From the NCBI GenBank assembly GCA_022414725.1, contig CM039464.1, positions 54,263,182 through 54,327,181 on the forward strand: DNA of 64,000 bases, read 5' to 3'. This DNA is from Microglena sp. YARC. Its lineage: Eukaryota; Chlorophyta; Chlorophyceae; Chlamydomonadales; Chlamydomonadaceae. Below are positions 10,781-18,735 of the stretch, piece by piece. The translations under genes and the position numbers were made by a program. Every line of letters starts with the position of its first letter. Position 1 is the stretch's first letter. A model generated the notes under the pieces. It was not told the origin of the DNA and searched no databases. It was given only the letters and a program-made list of their open reading frames with translations.

Positions 10781-11008
10781 ATGGTGGACCCCATCGCTGC
10801 TATCCTTGAGGCCCTGCCGCGTATTCGCACACGTGTTCTTGATGACACCACCATCCTCCGACGCACCACAATTCTGACTGCGTCCATGGACACGAGCGCC
10901 ATGGTGGACCCCATCGCTGCTATCCTTGAGGCCATGCCGCGTATTCGCACCAAGTGCACCCCTACTGTGATACCGCTATTGACGCCTGTGAAGCAAGATT
11001 GCACTTGA
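10781..11008 (+). CDS. Small protein with an internal duplication
   Basis: This is a 75-residue frame starting MVDPIAAILEALPRIRT. The opening ~18 residues recur at residues 40-57 (MVDPIAAILEAMPRIRT), and the 55-base DNA copies (10,781-10,835 and 10,897-10,951) are nearly identical. The promoter-like motif upstream and AT-rich 5' region argue that it is expressed. The antisense strand is open too, but the motif orientation favours plus. Composition is hydrophobic/basic amphipathic helix, with no known family. A fragment of a larger repeat protein is possible. Confidence 0.4.
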   Translation: MVDPIAAILEALPRIRTRVLDDTTILRRTTILTASMDTSAMVDPIAAILEAMPRIRTKCTPTVIPLLTPVKQDCT

Positions 11009-11029
11009 ACACTCCGTTTACTTTTTTTT

Positions 11030-11653
11030 TACACTCGACGGATTCACACGATTCTCCACTGCAAAAGCAGTCAAATCGGAGCGCCACGCCAACAGAGCGG
11101 TGGTAGGCTCCACTGCGGGAAGACTTGGCAAGTCTTTGGGGAGAGACCTCTCGCGTTTCGCCGAGCGCGTCGAGAAGTTCATCGACCCCCCCCCCCCCCT
11201 GAAACCAGATACGACGACGGATGCAGCTGCTGTGAGACCCAACTTTGCAACATGGTTGCACTGACTCATCGTAAGAACGGTACTTGGGAATGTACGGAAG
11301 GACGCAAGCGGATTCACAAGATTCTCCACTGCAAAAACAGTCAAAGCGGAGCGCCACGCCAACAGAGCGGCGGTAGGCTCCACTGCGGGAAGACTTGGGA
11401 CCGCGACGTGAACGCTTCCAGGAACATCCTGATGCTTACACTCCACCAAGTCTTTGGGAGAGAGAGACCTCTCGCGTTTCGCCGAGACGCACCGAGAGGT
11501 TCCTCGGAAAACCCACCAACACCTGATACTGATATGGGGACACAGACGGTTGAACGGTTTACCACAGAGGCGACTCGGAATATCTTCGAGAACCTCTTCA
11601 ACCTGCTGCACCCCCAAACGTTGCCCAAACGCAACGATCTGCAGTCTGGATGA
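11030..11653 (+). pseudogene. Fanzor/TnpB-like C-terminal remnant (rearranged)
   Basis: The segment 11,252-11,653 encodes the C-terminal region of a TnpB/Fanzor-like RNA-guided nuclease. It has RKRIHKILHCKN from the zinc-ribbon area and then WDRDVNASRNIL, which holds the RuvC-III aspartate. A tail follows ([19 protein letters not shown]) ending NDLQSG. Just upstream (11,040-11,250) a second partial copy of the same 3' region is fused to the CSCC zinc-ribbon segment through a run of C residues, so the locus is a rearranged double copy. N-terminal and RuvC-I parts are absent. Related remnants lie at 12,890-13,032 and 39,621-40,257. Confidence 0.75.
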
Positions 11654-11664
11654 TTATAATGTGT

Positions 11665-11689
11665 GTCCCACTTTTTTTGAGAACAACTG
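11665..11689 (+). repeat. Family 2 transposon right end
   Basis: GTCCCACTTTTTTTGAGAAC...ACTG followed by TA lies 12 bases after the Fanzor remnant stop. The same arrangement follows the remnants at 13,008-13,032 and 40,233-40,257. So the Fanzor gene and this terminus travel together. Confidence 0.65.
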
Positions 11690-11945
11690 TACAGTTGTTG
11701 CCAAATATTTTTTGCACCTCTTTTTTGTAATCGAGTATAAATGTTATGCCCACCGATGTTTGGTGAGAGATTGTGAGATAAACCCCCTTTCCTTTAAAAT
11801 ACGTCCCATCCCCCTGCCCATTCCCGCCCCGATCTTTATCGCTTCGGAAGCGTCCCCCATCCCATCTTCAACTCCATCGTCCCTTCCCTCCACCAGGCCA
11901 CAGACCCCACCGCACCTTCCTCTTACTTCGCATCTCCACCTCCCC

Positions 11946-12686
11946 ATGTTTCACCTCGCACAAGCAACATGCGGCAGCCAGGCTCTTAGTCGTCGTGCCA
12001 CCCTATGCCACATTCGCCCCACGACACCGGCCTGCCCCCCTCATCCCGCGCCCACCCGCACTTTTGGCAGCAGCACCAACACCATACGCTATGGCCGCTT
12101 GTACTGGGATCAGAAGGCGCAATGCAGTGCCCAACAGAATGGGAGCGGGTCGATTACCGGTCGGGAGGGGGCGTTGCCCGATCCCCTAATCGGTCCTTAT
12201 GATGGCTGGGTGGATGGAGTGTACTGCTTAGAGATGGGTGTGAGAGACTATGAGCTGGATCAATTTGGAGTGGTGAACAATGCCGTGTATGCCAACTACT
12301 TCCAACATGCTTGACACGAGGGGTTGGAGCGACTGGGTATTGACTGCGATGCCTATGCACGAGCAAACCTAGGGCTGGCAACAACTGACATGAGGCTGTC
12401 ATACAAGGCTCCGCTTAGATCTAAGGACAAGTTCAGAGTGTTATCCGGGGTGAGCCGAGTCACTGGCGCTCGTGCTGTCATGGACGAGGTCATTCTAAAG
12501 TCTGTGACGAATGGCGACGGTGAGGAAAAGGACATGGTGATCGCAAAATGCCAGGTCACTCTGGTTGTACTGGATGGAGGTTACAAGGTGACTAGGCTCC
12601 CGGCTGCGATCAAGGATGTATTTACAACGCTAGTGCAAGAGGCAATTAGCATCACCGAAGAGTACTCAGAACACTGGATGTTCTGA
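11946..12686 (+). pseudogene. Plant/algal-type hotdog acyl thioesterase with one stop
   Basis: It resembles plant acyl-lipid (ALT-type) 4-HBT thioesterases, plastid enzymes releasing fatty or beta-keto acids from acyl-ACP. The ATG at 11,946 opens a Ser/Thr/Arg/Pro-rich ~55-residue leader like an algal plastid transit peptide. The hotdog core [20 protein letters not shown] then begins, with the conserved catalytic-region Asp and Asn. A TGA at 12,312-12,314 splits the core at the position where relatives have Arg (QHA-R-HE). The same frame resumes with GLERLGIDCDAYA and runs to 12,686 (EHWMF). The 5' flank is pyrimidine-rich, unlike viral flanks here. This is a host-lineage gene, either a pseudogene or a captured copy. 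The upstream in-frame extension is Fanzor debris, not part of it. Confidence 0.8.
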
Positions 12687-12889
12687 GTGGTGCACGATGA
12701 ACAACACTAAAACAAAGCACGAGGCACAAAGCTGGTGGAAAAGGCAATTATCAGCACAGGAGAGTACTCGAAACACTGGACGTTCTGGGTGATGCATTGT
12801 GCATGGCACTGCACTCGCGTACTCCAACCTGCCCGTAGCCACCGAAACCACGGCCGGTATTGTTCAGATTGTGACTGACGTATCAAACC
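12687..12889 (+). other. Duplicated thioesterase 3' end fused to a fibre-like scrap
   Basis: Bases 12,742-12,800 repeat, with changes, the last ~60 bases of the thioesterase gene (GGCAATTA..GAGAGTACTC..AACACTGGA). They are followed by a short open stretch reading LAYSNLPVATETTAGIVQIV, which looks like a tail-fibre repeat. No complete gene is present; it is junction debris. Confidence 0.5.
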
Positions 12890-13032
12890 GCACAGACGGT
12901 TGACCGGTTTACCAAATAAGCGATATTTTCGAGAACCTCTCCAACCTGCTGCACCCCCCTACGTTACCCAAAAGCAACGATCTGCAGTCTGGATGATTAT
13001 AAGATGTTTCCCACTTTATTTGAGAACAACTG
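12890..13032 (+). pseudogene. Fanzor 3' tail remnant with family 2 right end
   Basis: The segment after ACAGACGGTTGACCGGTTTACC matches the distal tail of the remnants at 11,530-11,689 and 40,110-40,257. It ends with TTTCCCACTTTATTTGAG...AACTG and TA. Only the last ~140 bases of the element survive. Confidence 0.7.
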
Positions 13033-13085
13033 TAAGAAACACAATGAAACAGACAAGTCAAGTCCCCATCTCTGTCCTTACAACA

Positions 13086-15398
13086 TTATTGTGTTTCAAC
13101 CTCATGCCAGTTGTGGTTATCATCTTCCCAATACATATCCCTAGCATCCATCTCCCCCTCCTCGTACATGCTACTACTACCCATACCGATGCGACTTGAA
13201 ATCTCGTTGAACATGTCTTCGTCCGCACCACCACCATCACCAGAACCCCTCGGAGAGAAATCACGGATCACATCGTCCCAAGAGAACTTGTCACCGCGCA
13301 TGTTGCGATAATCTTTCAAAAAATCACGGTCCTCCCCATCGATATTCTCCAAGATAGCAATTTTACGGCGCTTGATAACCTCACGCTCCTCGTCCATGAG
13401 CTGCCGGTCGCCATCCACGTCGTCCATTCGACCGAACATGCTAATGTCCTCCCAAGCGCCCAGCAAAGTAACGGCGAGGTTGTAAGCACCACCCTCAGCA
13501 AACCGCAAAGCAACCTCCATGATGATGTTGACACAAACGGTTATGATAACGCTCGCAACACGCCGCTGAAGAATTTCTGTATCAGAGTCTTTGTCCAAGC
13601 TAGAGTTCAAGCTTGAACGTATGTCCGTATACAACGCCGAATTGCAAATAAGTGAGCACACGTTCCTCGTGGATACAATCAACGGTGCATCTCTGCCACC
13701 GGTAGTATCTCGTTGTTCCAAGGCATCGTCCATATCTGAGCGGTATCTCTGGAGATGCAGGTTCGGCTTGCCTGTACTCTTATTATTTGCATCATCATCA
13801 TCTTTCTCATTTAAGAGGCGGAGGTGAAGACATGAAACCAGGGGTGCGACCTCCAATTGGACGAAACGCAAGATGTCAAGTGCGTTACCAACGATAACAA
13901 CCACAGGCAATGAATGTGTACCATCAGGGAGGAAACGCCGACGACTTTCCGGTCCGATCGACTTCTTAGGAAAAACCCCGTCGAATGAACGCCACCGCTC
14001 ACTACCCTCCTCAAATGCATCGGTCCACGCACGCAAAGATTCAGAGTCTGAAGTACCTGCATACACTCGTCTGAAATCTTCAACGAGAGGGAATTGGGGG
14101 GGTACCGAATCTTGGAGGTTCGTCAAACTGGATGCAACGAGAGTTGATATATGACGAACAACTGTTGCAAGATCCCCCGCCAGTAGAGAACCATTGGCGA
14201 CACCCTTATCTGACAAACTGCCACCATCATTCACCGAATGACGAGGAAGGGATGTAGGAAAGGGTACGGAGACGACAACTCTAGGGTCGCCACAGATACC
14301 CCCCCCACCGACAGGGAGAACAGGATCCATGCCCTCGTCAGACACCAATGATAACAAAGCACTCAAAGAGGTATGCACCATCCGAAAATCGTCCATATGT
14401 TTCCACACCTTGTTGTGGAACGTTTCACATAGAACAGGTTCGTTAGCATTAGCATTAACATTAGCATTAGCATTAGCATTAGCATTAACATCATTAGGAC
14501 CTTCTTCTTGCTCACCATTTGTATTGCTTAACTGGGGGTCAACAAGGAAGCGTCGGATAGTGTCACTGCGCACACCATTCCGAACGGACGCGTCACGCTC
14601 GATCGCGGACAACAAGGATTGAAGGAGCTCATTGAATACAGAAGGGGTAGGAACAACCTCAACCGAAAGTTGAGAACGTATCACCCTCATAGAAGCAACA
14701 ACAACACGATTCTCGACACCAGCAAAAACAACATCAGGAGAACGGTTGGACGCGGTGGACGCAGCTGCGATTATAAGTGCACCTAGCATCGCAATAAGTT
14801 GGGGAAAGAATTTACCACGCACTCCCGAAGCTAGTTTCAGCTCAAACTCCTCATACGTCATCACGGCGTCAAGGTAACGTCGTCGCATGCGTTCCCGAAA
14901 CTCTGCTCTGCGGTCACGCAGACTCACAAGTGTCTTGTCGAGCGCCTTCAATGTATCCGACGCCAACATGTCGAAATGCAACAACACACGAGAAAGCCAC
15001 ATAGCGAACGTTGCGTCAGTCTTAAGGCTACGGAATGGAAGACGCCCCTTGGGCGGACGCGAATCCTGCAATATACTTGAAATGAGTGATCCAGGGGACG
15101 ATCCACTGACATCACCCAACAAACGGTCGCCAAAGAAACGACCGTCCTTCTGACGTCGAGCACCACCACCACGGACCTCGGAGGACAATGTAGGAGATTC
15201 TGTTAAAGAATAACGGTCCATTATGTCGTTAACGTCCACGGCATACAGCATGTCGTCGGAAGACGCGTCGTCCAAAGTATTCCGACTAACATCAACTAAT
15301 GAAGACTGTTGTTGCGCCCTTTGAGGAGTCTCATTCTCATTGTCATTCTCAACTTGTGCAAATGGATCTCCATTTTCCAACGTATTACGAGTGGCCAT
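13086..15398 (-). CDS. Large intact protein of unknown family
   Basis: This is an open frame of 770 residues from ATG 15,398 (MATRNTLENGDPF); upstream in-frame sequence to 15,485 overlaps the preceding gene. No domain is recognised. Visible features are an acidic, Ser-rich N-terminus; a helical region with RRAEFRERMRRRYLDAVMTYEEFE; a hydrophobic stretch LIAMLGALIIAAAST (possible membrane segment); an Asn-Ala repeat (NANANANANVNANAN) from a GCATTA microsatellite at 14,449-14,489; a second hydrophobic stretch ASVIITVCVNIIMEVAL; and a very acidic C-terminus ending NHNWHEVETQ. It is the longest undamaged unknown gene in the window. Together with the two upstream frames it may form one transcription unit or one longer, frameshifted gene. 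Confidence 0.65.
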   Translation of the reverse strand: MATRNTLENGDPFAQVENDNENETPQRAQQQSSLVDVSRNTLDDASSDDMLYAVDVNDIMDRYSLTESPTLSSEVRGGGARRQKDGRFFGDRLLGDVSGSSPGSLISSILQDSRPPKGRLPFRSLKTDATFAMWLSRVLLHFDMLASDTLKALDKTLVSLRDRRAEFRERMRRRYLDAVMTYEEFELKLASGVRGKFFPQLIAMLGALIIAAASTASNRSPDVVFAGVENRVVVASMRVIRSQLSVEVVPTPSVFNELLQSLLSAIERDASVRNGVRSDTIRRFLVDPQLSNTNGEQEEGPNDVNANANANANVNANANEPVLCETFHNKVWKHMDDFRMVHTSLSALLSLVSDEGMDPVLPVGGGGICGDPRVVVSVPFPTSLPRHSVNDGGSLSDKGVANGSLLAGDLATVVRHISTLVASSLTNLQDSVPPQFPLVEDFRRVYAGTSDSESLRAWTDAFEEGSERWRSFDGVFPKKSIGPESRRRFLPDGTHSLPVVVIVGNALDILRFVQLEVAPLVSCLHLRLLNEKDDDDANNKSTGKPNLHLQRYRSDMDDALEQRDTTGGRDAPLIVSTRNVCSLICNSALYTDIRSSLNSSLDKDSDTEILQRRVASVIITVCVNIIMEVALRFAEGGAYNLAVTLLGAWEDISMFGRMDDVDGDRQLMDEEREVIKRRKIAILENIDGEDRDFLKDYRNMRGDKFSWDDVIRDFSPRGSGDGGGADEDMFNEISSRIGMGSSSMYEEGEMDARDMYWEDDNHNWHEVETQ
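14449..14489. repeat. GCATTA microsatellite inside a coding region
   Basis: Seven hexamer units, GCATTA with two ACATTA variants, encode alternating Asn and Ala on the minus strand. The hexamer preserves the frame whatever the copy number. Confidence 0.85.
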
Positions 15399-15402
15399 GT
15401 CC

Positions 15403-15834
15403 TCAATATCTGATCCAAAAGATGCAAGAGAGCGCACGCAAACGCGTATCAGGTGTAACATATATGAAACCGTGACCACTACCAAAGTACTGACGGTAAC
15501 TGCGGCGAGCCTTCGCTGAGTCAGCAGGATACCCTACTCTAAGCAATCGATCTCCGATAGTAGTACCAATGCTGTCTGCCCCCATCACTACGAACTTACC
15601 CCTCCCACGTTCGACCTTGTGCATCAGCTTGGACTCCAAGAGAAACCCTTGAGATAAAAAAGACGGAGAGGCAGCCCCATCAGATATAGCAGTGATAAAT
15701 GATACATCATTGTCATTCGTAACACTGATATGATCAGGAAGCTGGAGATCATGATGTCTTATCGAAGTAGTAGAAGAAGACAATACTAGGAGGAGTTCTT
15801 GCAAGTGCGAAGTCCTTCGCGACGTCATTAGCAT
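15403..15834 (-). CDS. Unidentified protein, middle of the 13-16.7 kb cluster
   Basis: This is a 143-residue frame beginning MLMTSRRTSHLQEL, overlapping the next gene by its last ~80 bases. The central part (KLMHKVERGRGKFVVMGADSIGTTIGDRLLRVGYP) looks like a genuine folded domain, but I do not recognise it. The overlap with 13,086-15,398 and the 21-base gap to 15,856 allow two readings: three tightly packed genes, or one ~1,200-residue protein with two frame changes. There is no homopolymer at either junction, so a simple sequencing error is less obvious than in the polymerase. Confidence 0.45.
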   Translation of the reverse strand: MLMTSRRTSHLQELLLVLSSSTTSIRHHDLQLPDHISVTNDNDVSFITAISDGAASPSFLSQGFLLESKLMHKVERGRGKFVVMGADSIGTTIGDRLLRVGYPADSAKARRSYRQYFGSGHGFIYVTPDTRLRALSCIFWIRY

Positions 15835-15855
15835 GGAAGTCTTCCCCCTTGCTGA

Positions 15856-16734
15856 CTACGACACCAAAGAGCCCCCGCCACGACGTCTTTTGTTCGCGTA
15901 TTTCTCCTTCTTCTCAATAAGAATGGATCTCAGTTCAATGTAGTCACGGACAACAAGAGGTATTCTTATCCGCGAGGATGCCATACGCGCGTCCAACACG
16001 CTATCCAATGATAAAACAACGTCACGTCTTAGCTGCTGTAGGATCGACGGCTGCCACCAATCGACGGCACCCCCCCCCGCCGATAACCACAACAATGCGA
16101 CACCGCCACGTCGTCCACCACTACTACGTCGGAGGTCCCCTAAAATATCTGTTCCATCGCGGGACACAAGGAACCCATCCACCCAGGGTCGCTTAACGTC
16201 ACGCACCAGTACAGCGCCGCCACGCACGGAGACCACAGAACCATCTGAGTCAATCACACCATCTACGTCATCGTCCCCCCTATCTACGTTATTGGTGCAA
16301 TTACTTGAGAAGAAACCACCAGAAGGAAGCTTACGCATACGAACACGGTCGCCAACAGACAACGTCGAGATAAAGGACGCGTAGGCATCTGCGTCGAACA
16401 GGACTATCATAAATCCGCGAATTGTTGCAATGCTCTTGTGATCGTCTTCCCCGGATAGGGATAGAGGAACGAGGAGACCTTGCAAAGGAGCGATCGTGTT
16501 AGCAGCAACGCGGAATGATCCGTGGACGCGAAACGATGATCCGGGTGGTCCACGTGGCGTGACAACGATAACCTCCGAGGGAGATGTGTAACGTACGTTT
16601 GCCTTCGTTGTCGATGAGTCAGTAAAGACCAATGGAGAAGTGGACGATGTGATTGAAGAAGATATATCCGAAGGAGTGGCAGCAGATTCTCGCAGTCGTT
16701 TCAGAATGTCAGTCCACATGTCTACAGTGTCCAA
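15856..16734 (-). CDS. Unidentified protein, first of the 13-16.7 kb cluster
   Basis: This is a 292-residue intact frame starting MDTVDMWTDILKRLRES. A Ser/Thr-rich N-terminal ~50 residues precede a beta-rich region (VIVVTPRGPPGSSFRVHGSF, then IRGFMIVLFDADAYASFI). An acidic loop DRGDDDVDGVIDSDGS follows, and a basic C-terminus ends KRRRGGGSLVS. No catalytic motif or membrane segment is evident and I do not recognise the family. It is transcribed in the same direction as the two following frames with almost no spacing. LINE sequence begins about 300 bases beyond its start, so this cluster is an intact island between mobile elements. Confidence 0.55.
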   Translation of the reverse strand: MDTVDMWTDILKRLRESAATPSDISSSITSSTSPLVFTDSSTTKANVRYTSPSEVIVVTPRGPPGSSFRVHGSFRVAANTIAPLQGLLVPLSLSGEDDHKSIATIRGFMIVLFDADAYASFISTLSVGDRVRMRKLPSGGFFSSNCTNNVDRGDDDVDGVIDSDGSVVSVRGGAVLVRDVKRPWVDGFLVSRDGTDILGDLRRSSGGRRGGVALLWLSAGGGAVDWWQPSILQQLRRDVVLSLDSVLDARMASSRIRIPLVVRDYIELRSILIEKKEKYANKRRRGGGSLVS

Positions 16735-17040
16735 CCCGTCAGTGTTTCCATCGCGCGTTTGAACAAAAGGGACTTCAAGACAGACTGCATAAGCTCCACT
16801 ACGCCCTACACAAGAAACTGGGGCAGAGCTTGCAAGGAATTGAAATTGAAATTGAAATTGTTACATCCAAGAAATATAAATACTCTAGGGACGTGAGATT
16901 AAGGACACCACAGCGTACGCAGAAGCTAGCTGTAGTCACCATAGATAAACACAAAAAATATCCAGTACTAGTTGTGATCCCACCCGTAACTGACTGAGAG
17001 TCATTTCAGTCAGTCACGTGGGTGGCACTAGCTGGACCAA
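16735..17040. other. Gene-free spacer with GAAATT run and hairpin
   Basis: It contains a GAAATT microsatellite (about 16,838-16,860) and, at 16,980-17,025, an inverted repeat. The 18-20 base arms are CCACCCGTAACTGACTGA and TCAGTCAGTCACGTGGGTGG with an 8-base loop. The hairpin sits just beyond the 3' end of the minus-strand LINE open region and may be its 3' untranslated stem-loop. No gene is seen. Confidence 0.6.
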
Positions 17041-17046
17041 AAAATG

Positions 17047-17847
17047 TTAATCTCCGGCGGGGTGGTGTTCCATGAATCTACGACATTGTAAAATAGTCTG
17101 AAAGCTGTCAACATAGTGGTGGTGCAGCTGGTCTGCTAATGTAAGAATTTCTAAATTGGTAAGACCAAGGGTGGTCATGGAGGTCACAAAGGTTCTGGGG
17201 ATGGTGCCAGTGGTACCAATGGTAACAACTAGGTAGTGAACAAGGTAGCCAGCTAGTCTTAGGCCGGCCACCAACTGGGTGTGTTGGGCATGTTTATCCT
17301 CTGCCTTAGTGGCATGGTTGGTGTCAGAGCAGTATCCCAGCTCTAGAATCCAGATTTCCTTGTCAGCAGCAATGGTGGGTGAGTCCACCTCGGGCAGGAT
17401 GGCGAGATCTGGCCTCAGTTTGGGCCAGATCTCTGCTGAGATGGAGGGAGGGCGTAACCAGTCAGGCAGTGTTTTGCCAAGGACTCCGCGGGGGAGGTCC
17501 TCCAGCCTCCCTGCGTACATGATAACGCGGCGGGATCCAAGGGCGCCTTTGCTGATGGCCTTGTGCAGTAAGTGGACAGCTGCGTCATGACGCTTGATGT
17601 ACATGCCCTTGAAGGTGGCGTGTGTGCAGCCAGCAAGAATGTGGCCAGCTCCGTCCTCGTGGGTGGTACAAATAGGGCATGTGGGGGAGGTGGCAGGGTT
17701 GGGGTTGTTAGCATAGGGCATCTTCCAGCGATAGGCAAGCTTCTTGTTCCACAGTCGGCCCCATCTGGCCTTGAGGATGCAGAACTTAGTTTTGTGGGTG
17801 ATGTGAGAGGATGTCCAGAATTTATTGATGGAGCGGGGTAGATGCAA
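17047..17847 (-). CDS. LINE C-terminal zinc finger and endonuclease-like domain
   Basis: This open segment of 266 residues has a zinc knuckle CPICTTHEDGAGHILAGC at about residues 55-72, the C-x2-C-x8-H-x4-C pattern found after the RT in many LINEs. It continues with RPDLAIL and, ~20 residues later, KEIWILELGYCSD. The RPD...E arrangement fits the restriction-enzyme-like endonuclease domain of some LINE clades, which nicks target DNA to prime reverse transcription. The zinc finger is clear; the nuclease assignment is tentative because only the RPD and Glu motifs can be seen. The protein ends HHPAGD at 17,047. Confidence 0.65.
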   Translation of the reverse strand: MHLPRSINKFWTSSHITHKTKFCILKARWGRLWNKKLAYRWKMPYANNPNPATSPTCPICTTHEDGAGHILAGCTHATFKGMYIKRHDAAVHLLHKAISKGALGSRRVIMYAGRLEDLPRGVLGKTLPDWLRPPSISAEIWPKLRPDLAILPEVDSPTIAADKEIWILELGYCSDTNHATKAEDKHAQHTQLVAGLRLAGYLVHYLVVTIGTTGTIPRTFVTSMTTLGLTNLEILTLADQLHHHYVDSFQTILQCRRFMEHHPAGD

Positions 17848-18054
17848 GGGGGTGTTATCAGCCCAGGTGGTGGCATATATGCCTTTAAGGGGATGTTGTC
17901 CGAGGTGGCAGCTAGTGGGAAGGTTAAGACTGATCCCGTTGGTGAGGTAAGGTGCTAAGGCTCGTGGGGGAGTTGTGCCAAGAGGTGTGCAGGGGGGTTG
18001 GATAGTGGGCCAATAGGTGTTGTGGCGGGGTTGTTCTCCAGTGGTGTCGGTGTA

Positions 18055-18480
18055 TCATACAGATGCTGGGTTGGTGGCTGCATTGCGTGCTAGTGCATCT
18101 GCTCTATCATTGCCCAATATGCCAGTGTGTGAGCGTACTTTGCAGAGGGTAGTGTGTGATCCTGCCAGAATGCGTTGGACAAGGTGAGTGCGGATAGAAT
18201 GCAGGAGTTCAGAGTGAAGAGAACGTGTAGAGGTAGTAGGATCTTGAATCATTTTGTTAATGAGTTGGAGTGAGCAGAGGCTGTCAGTGTGCAGGGTGAG
18301 GTCAGTATTATAGTCAATGCGTGCTATGGCTTGATGGATGGCCACTAATTCAGCCCGGTTGTTAGTTCTGGTGGCGCCTTGGCCTCCTGGGTTAATGGAA
18401 TAGCTCATACCAGCCACAGGTATGTAGACCCTGCACCTATTTTGCTGGGGGTGCCAGGGGCTCCCTTGATCAGGCTGCAT
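18055..18480 (-). CDS. LINE RNase H domain
   Basis: This 141-residue segment carries the RNase H1 fold signatures: GGQGATRTNNRAELVAIHQAI (catalytic Glu), LTLHTDSLCSLQLINK (catalytic Asp) and KVRSHTGILGNDRADALA (His and final Asp). The domain degrades the RNA strand of the cDNA hybrid during retrotransposition. It lies between the long linker and the C-terminal zinc finger of the same element and is in a separate frame from both, so the polyprotein is broken here. Confidence 0.9.
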   Translation of the reverse strand: MQPDQGSPWHPQQNRCRVYIPVAGMSYSINPGGQGATRTNNRAELVAIHQAIARIDYNTDLTLHTDSLCSLQLINKMIQDPTTSTRSLHSELLHSIRTHLVQRILAGSHTTLCKVRSHTGILGNDRADALARNAATNPASV

Positions 18481-18735
18481 CAGTATAGACCTGCAGACCT
18501 AGGGTAGGTATGGCTGGGTAGTGGCAGGGGTAGATAACTGTGGGGAGCAGAGGGGGGCAGTGGTGGGTGGTAGGCTGCCAGGGCAGGGTAGTGAGGGATT
18601 TAAGAGTCCTGGGGTAGGTGATTTGTGTGTCTGAAGAGGTAAGGGTAGGATGTGCAGGGAGGTTATGTGGTTCCTAGTAGGGTGAGATGCTGAGCATGTG
18701 CTGTGACCAGATGTCTTTGAACCCCTGGAGACGGT

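Noticed and set aside
10771..11004. Antisense frame opposite the small duplicated gene
   Set aside because: It mirrors the duplication and lacks an upstream promoter motif on its own strand.
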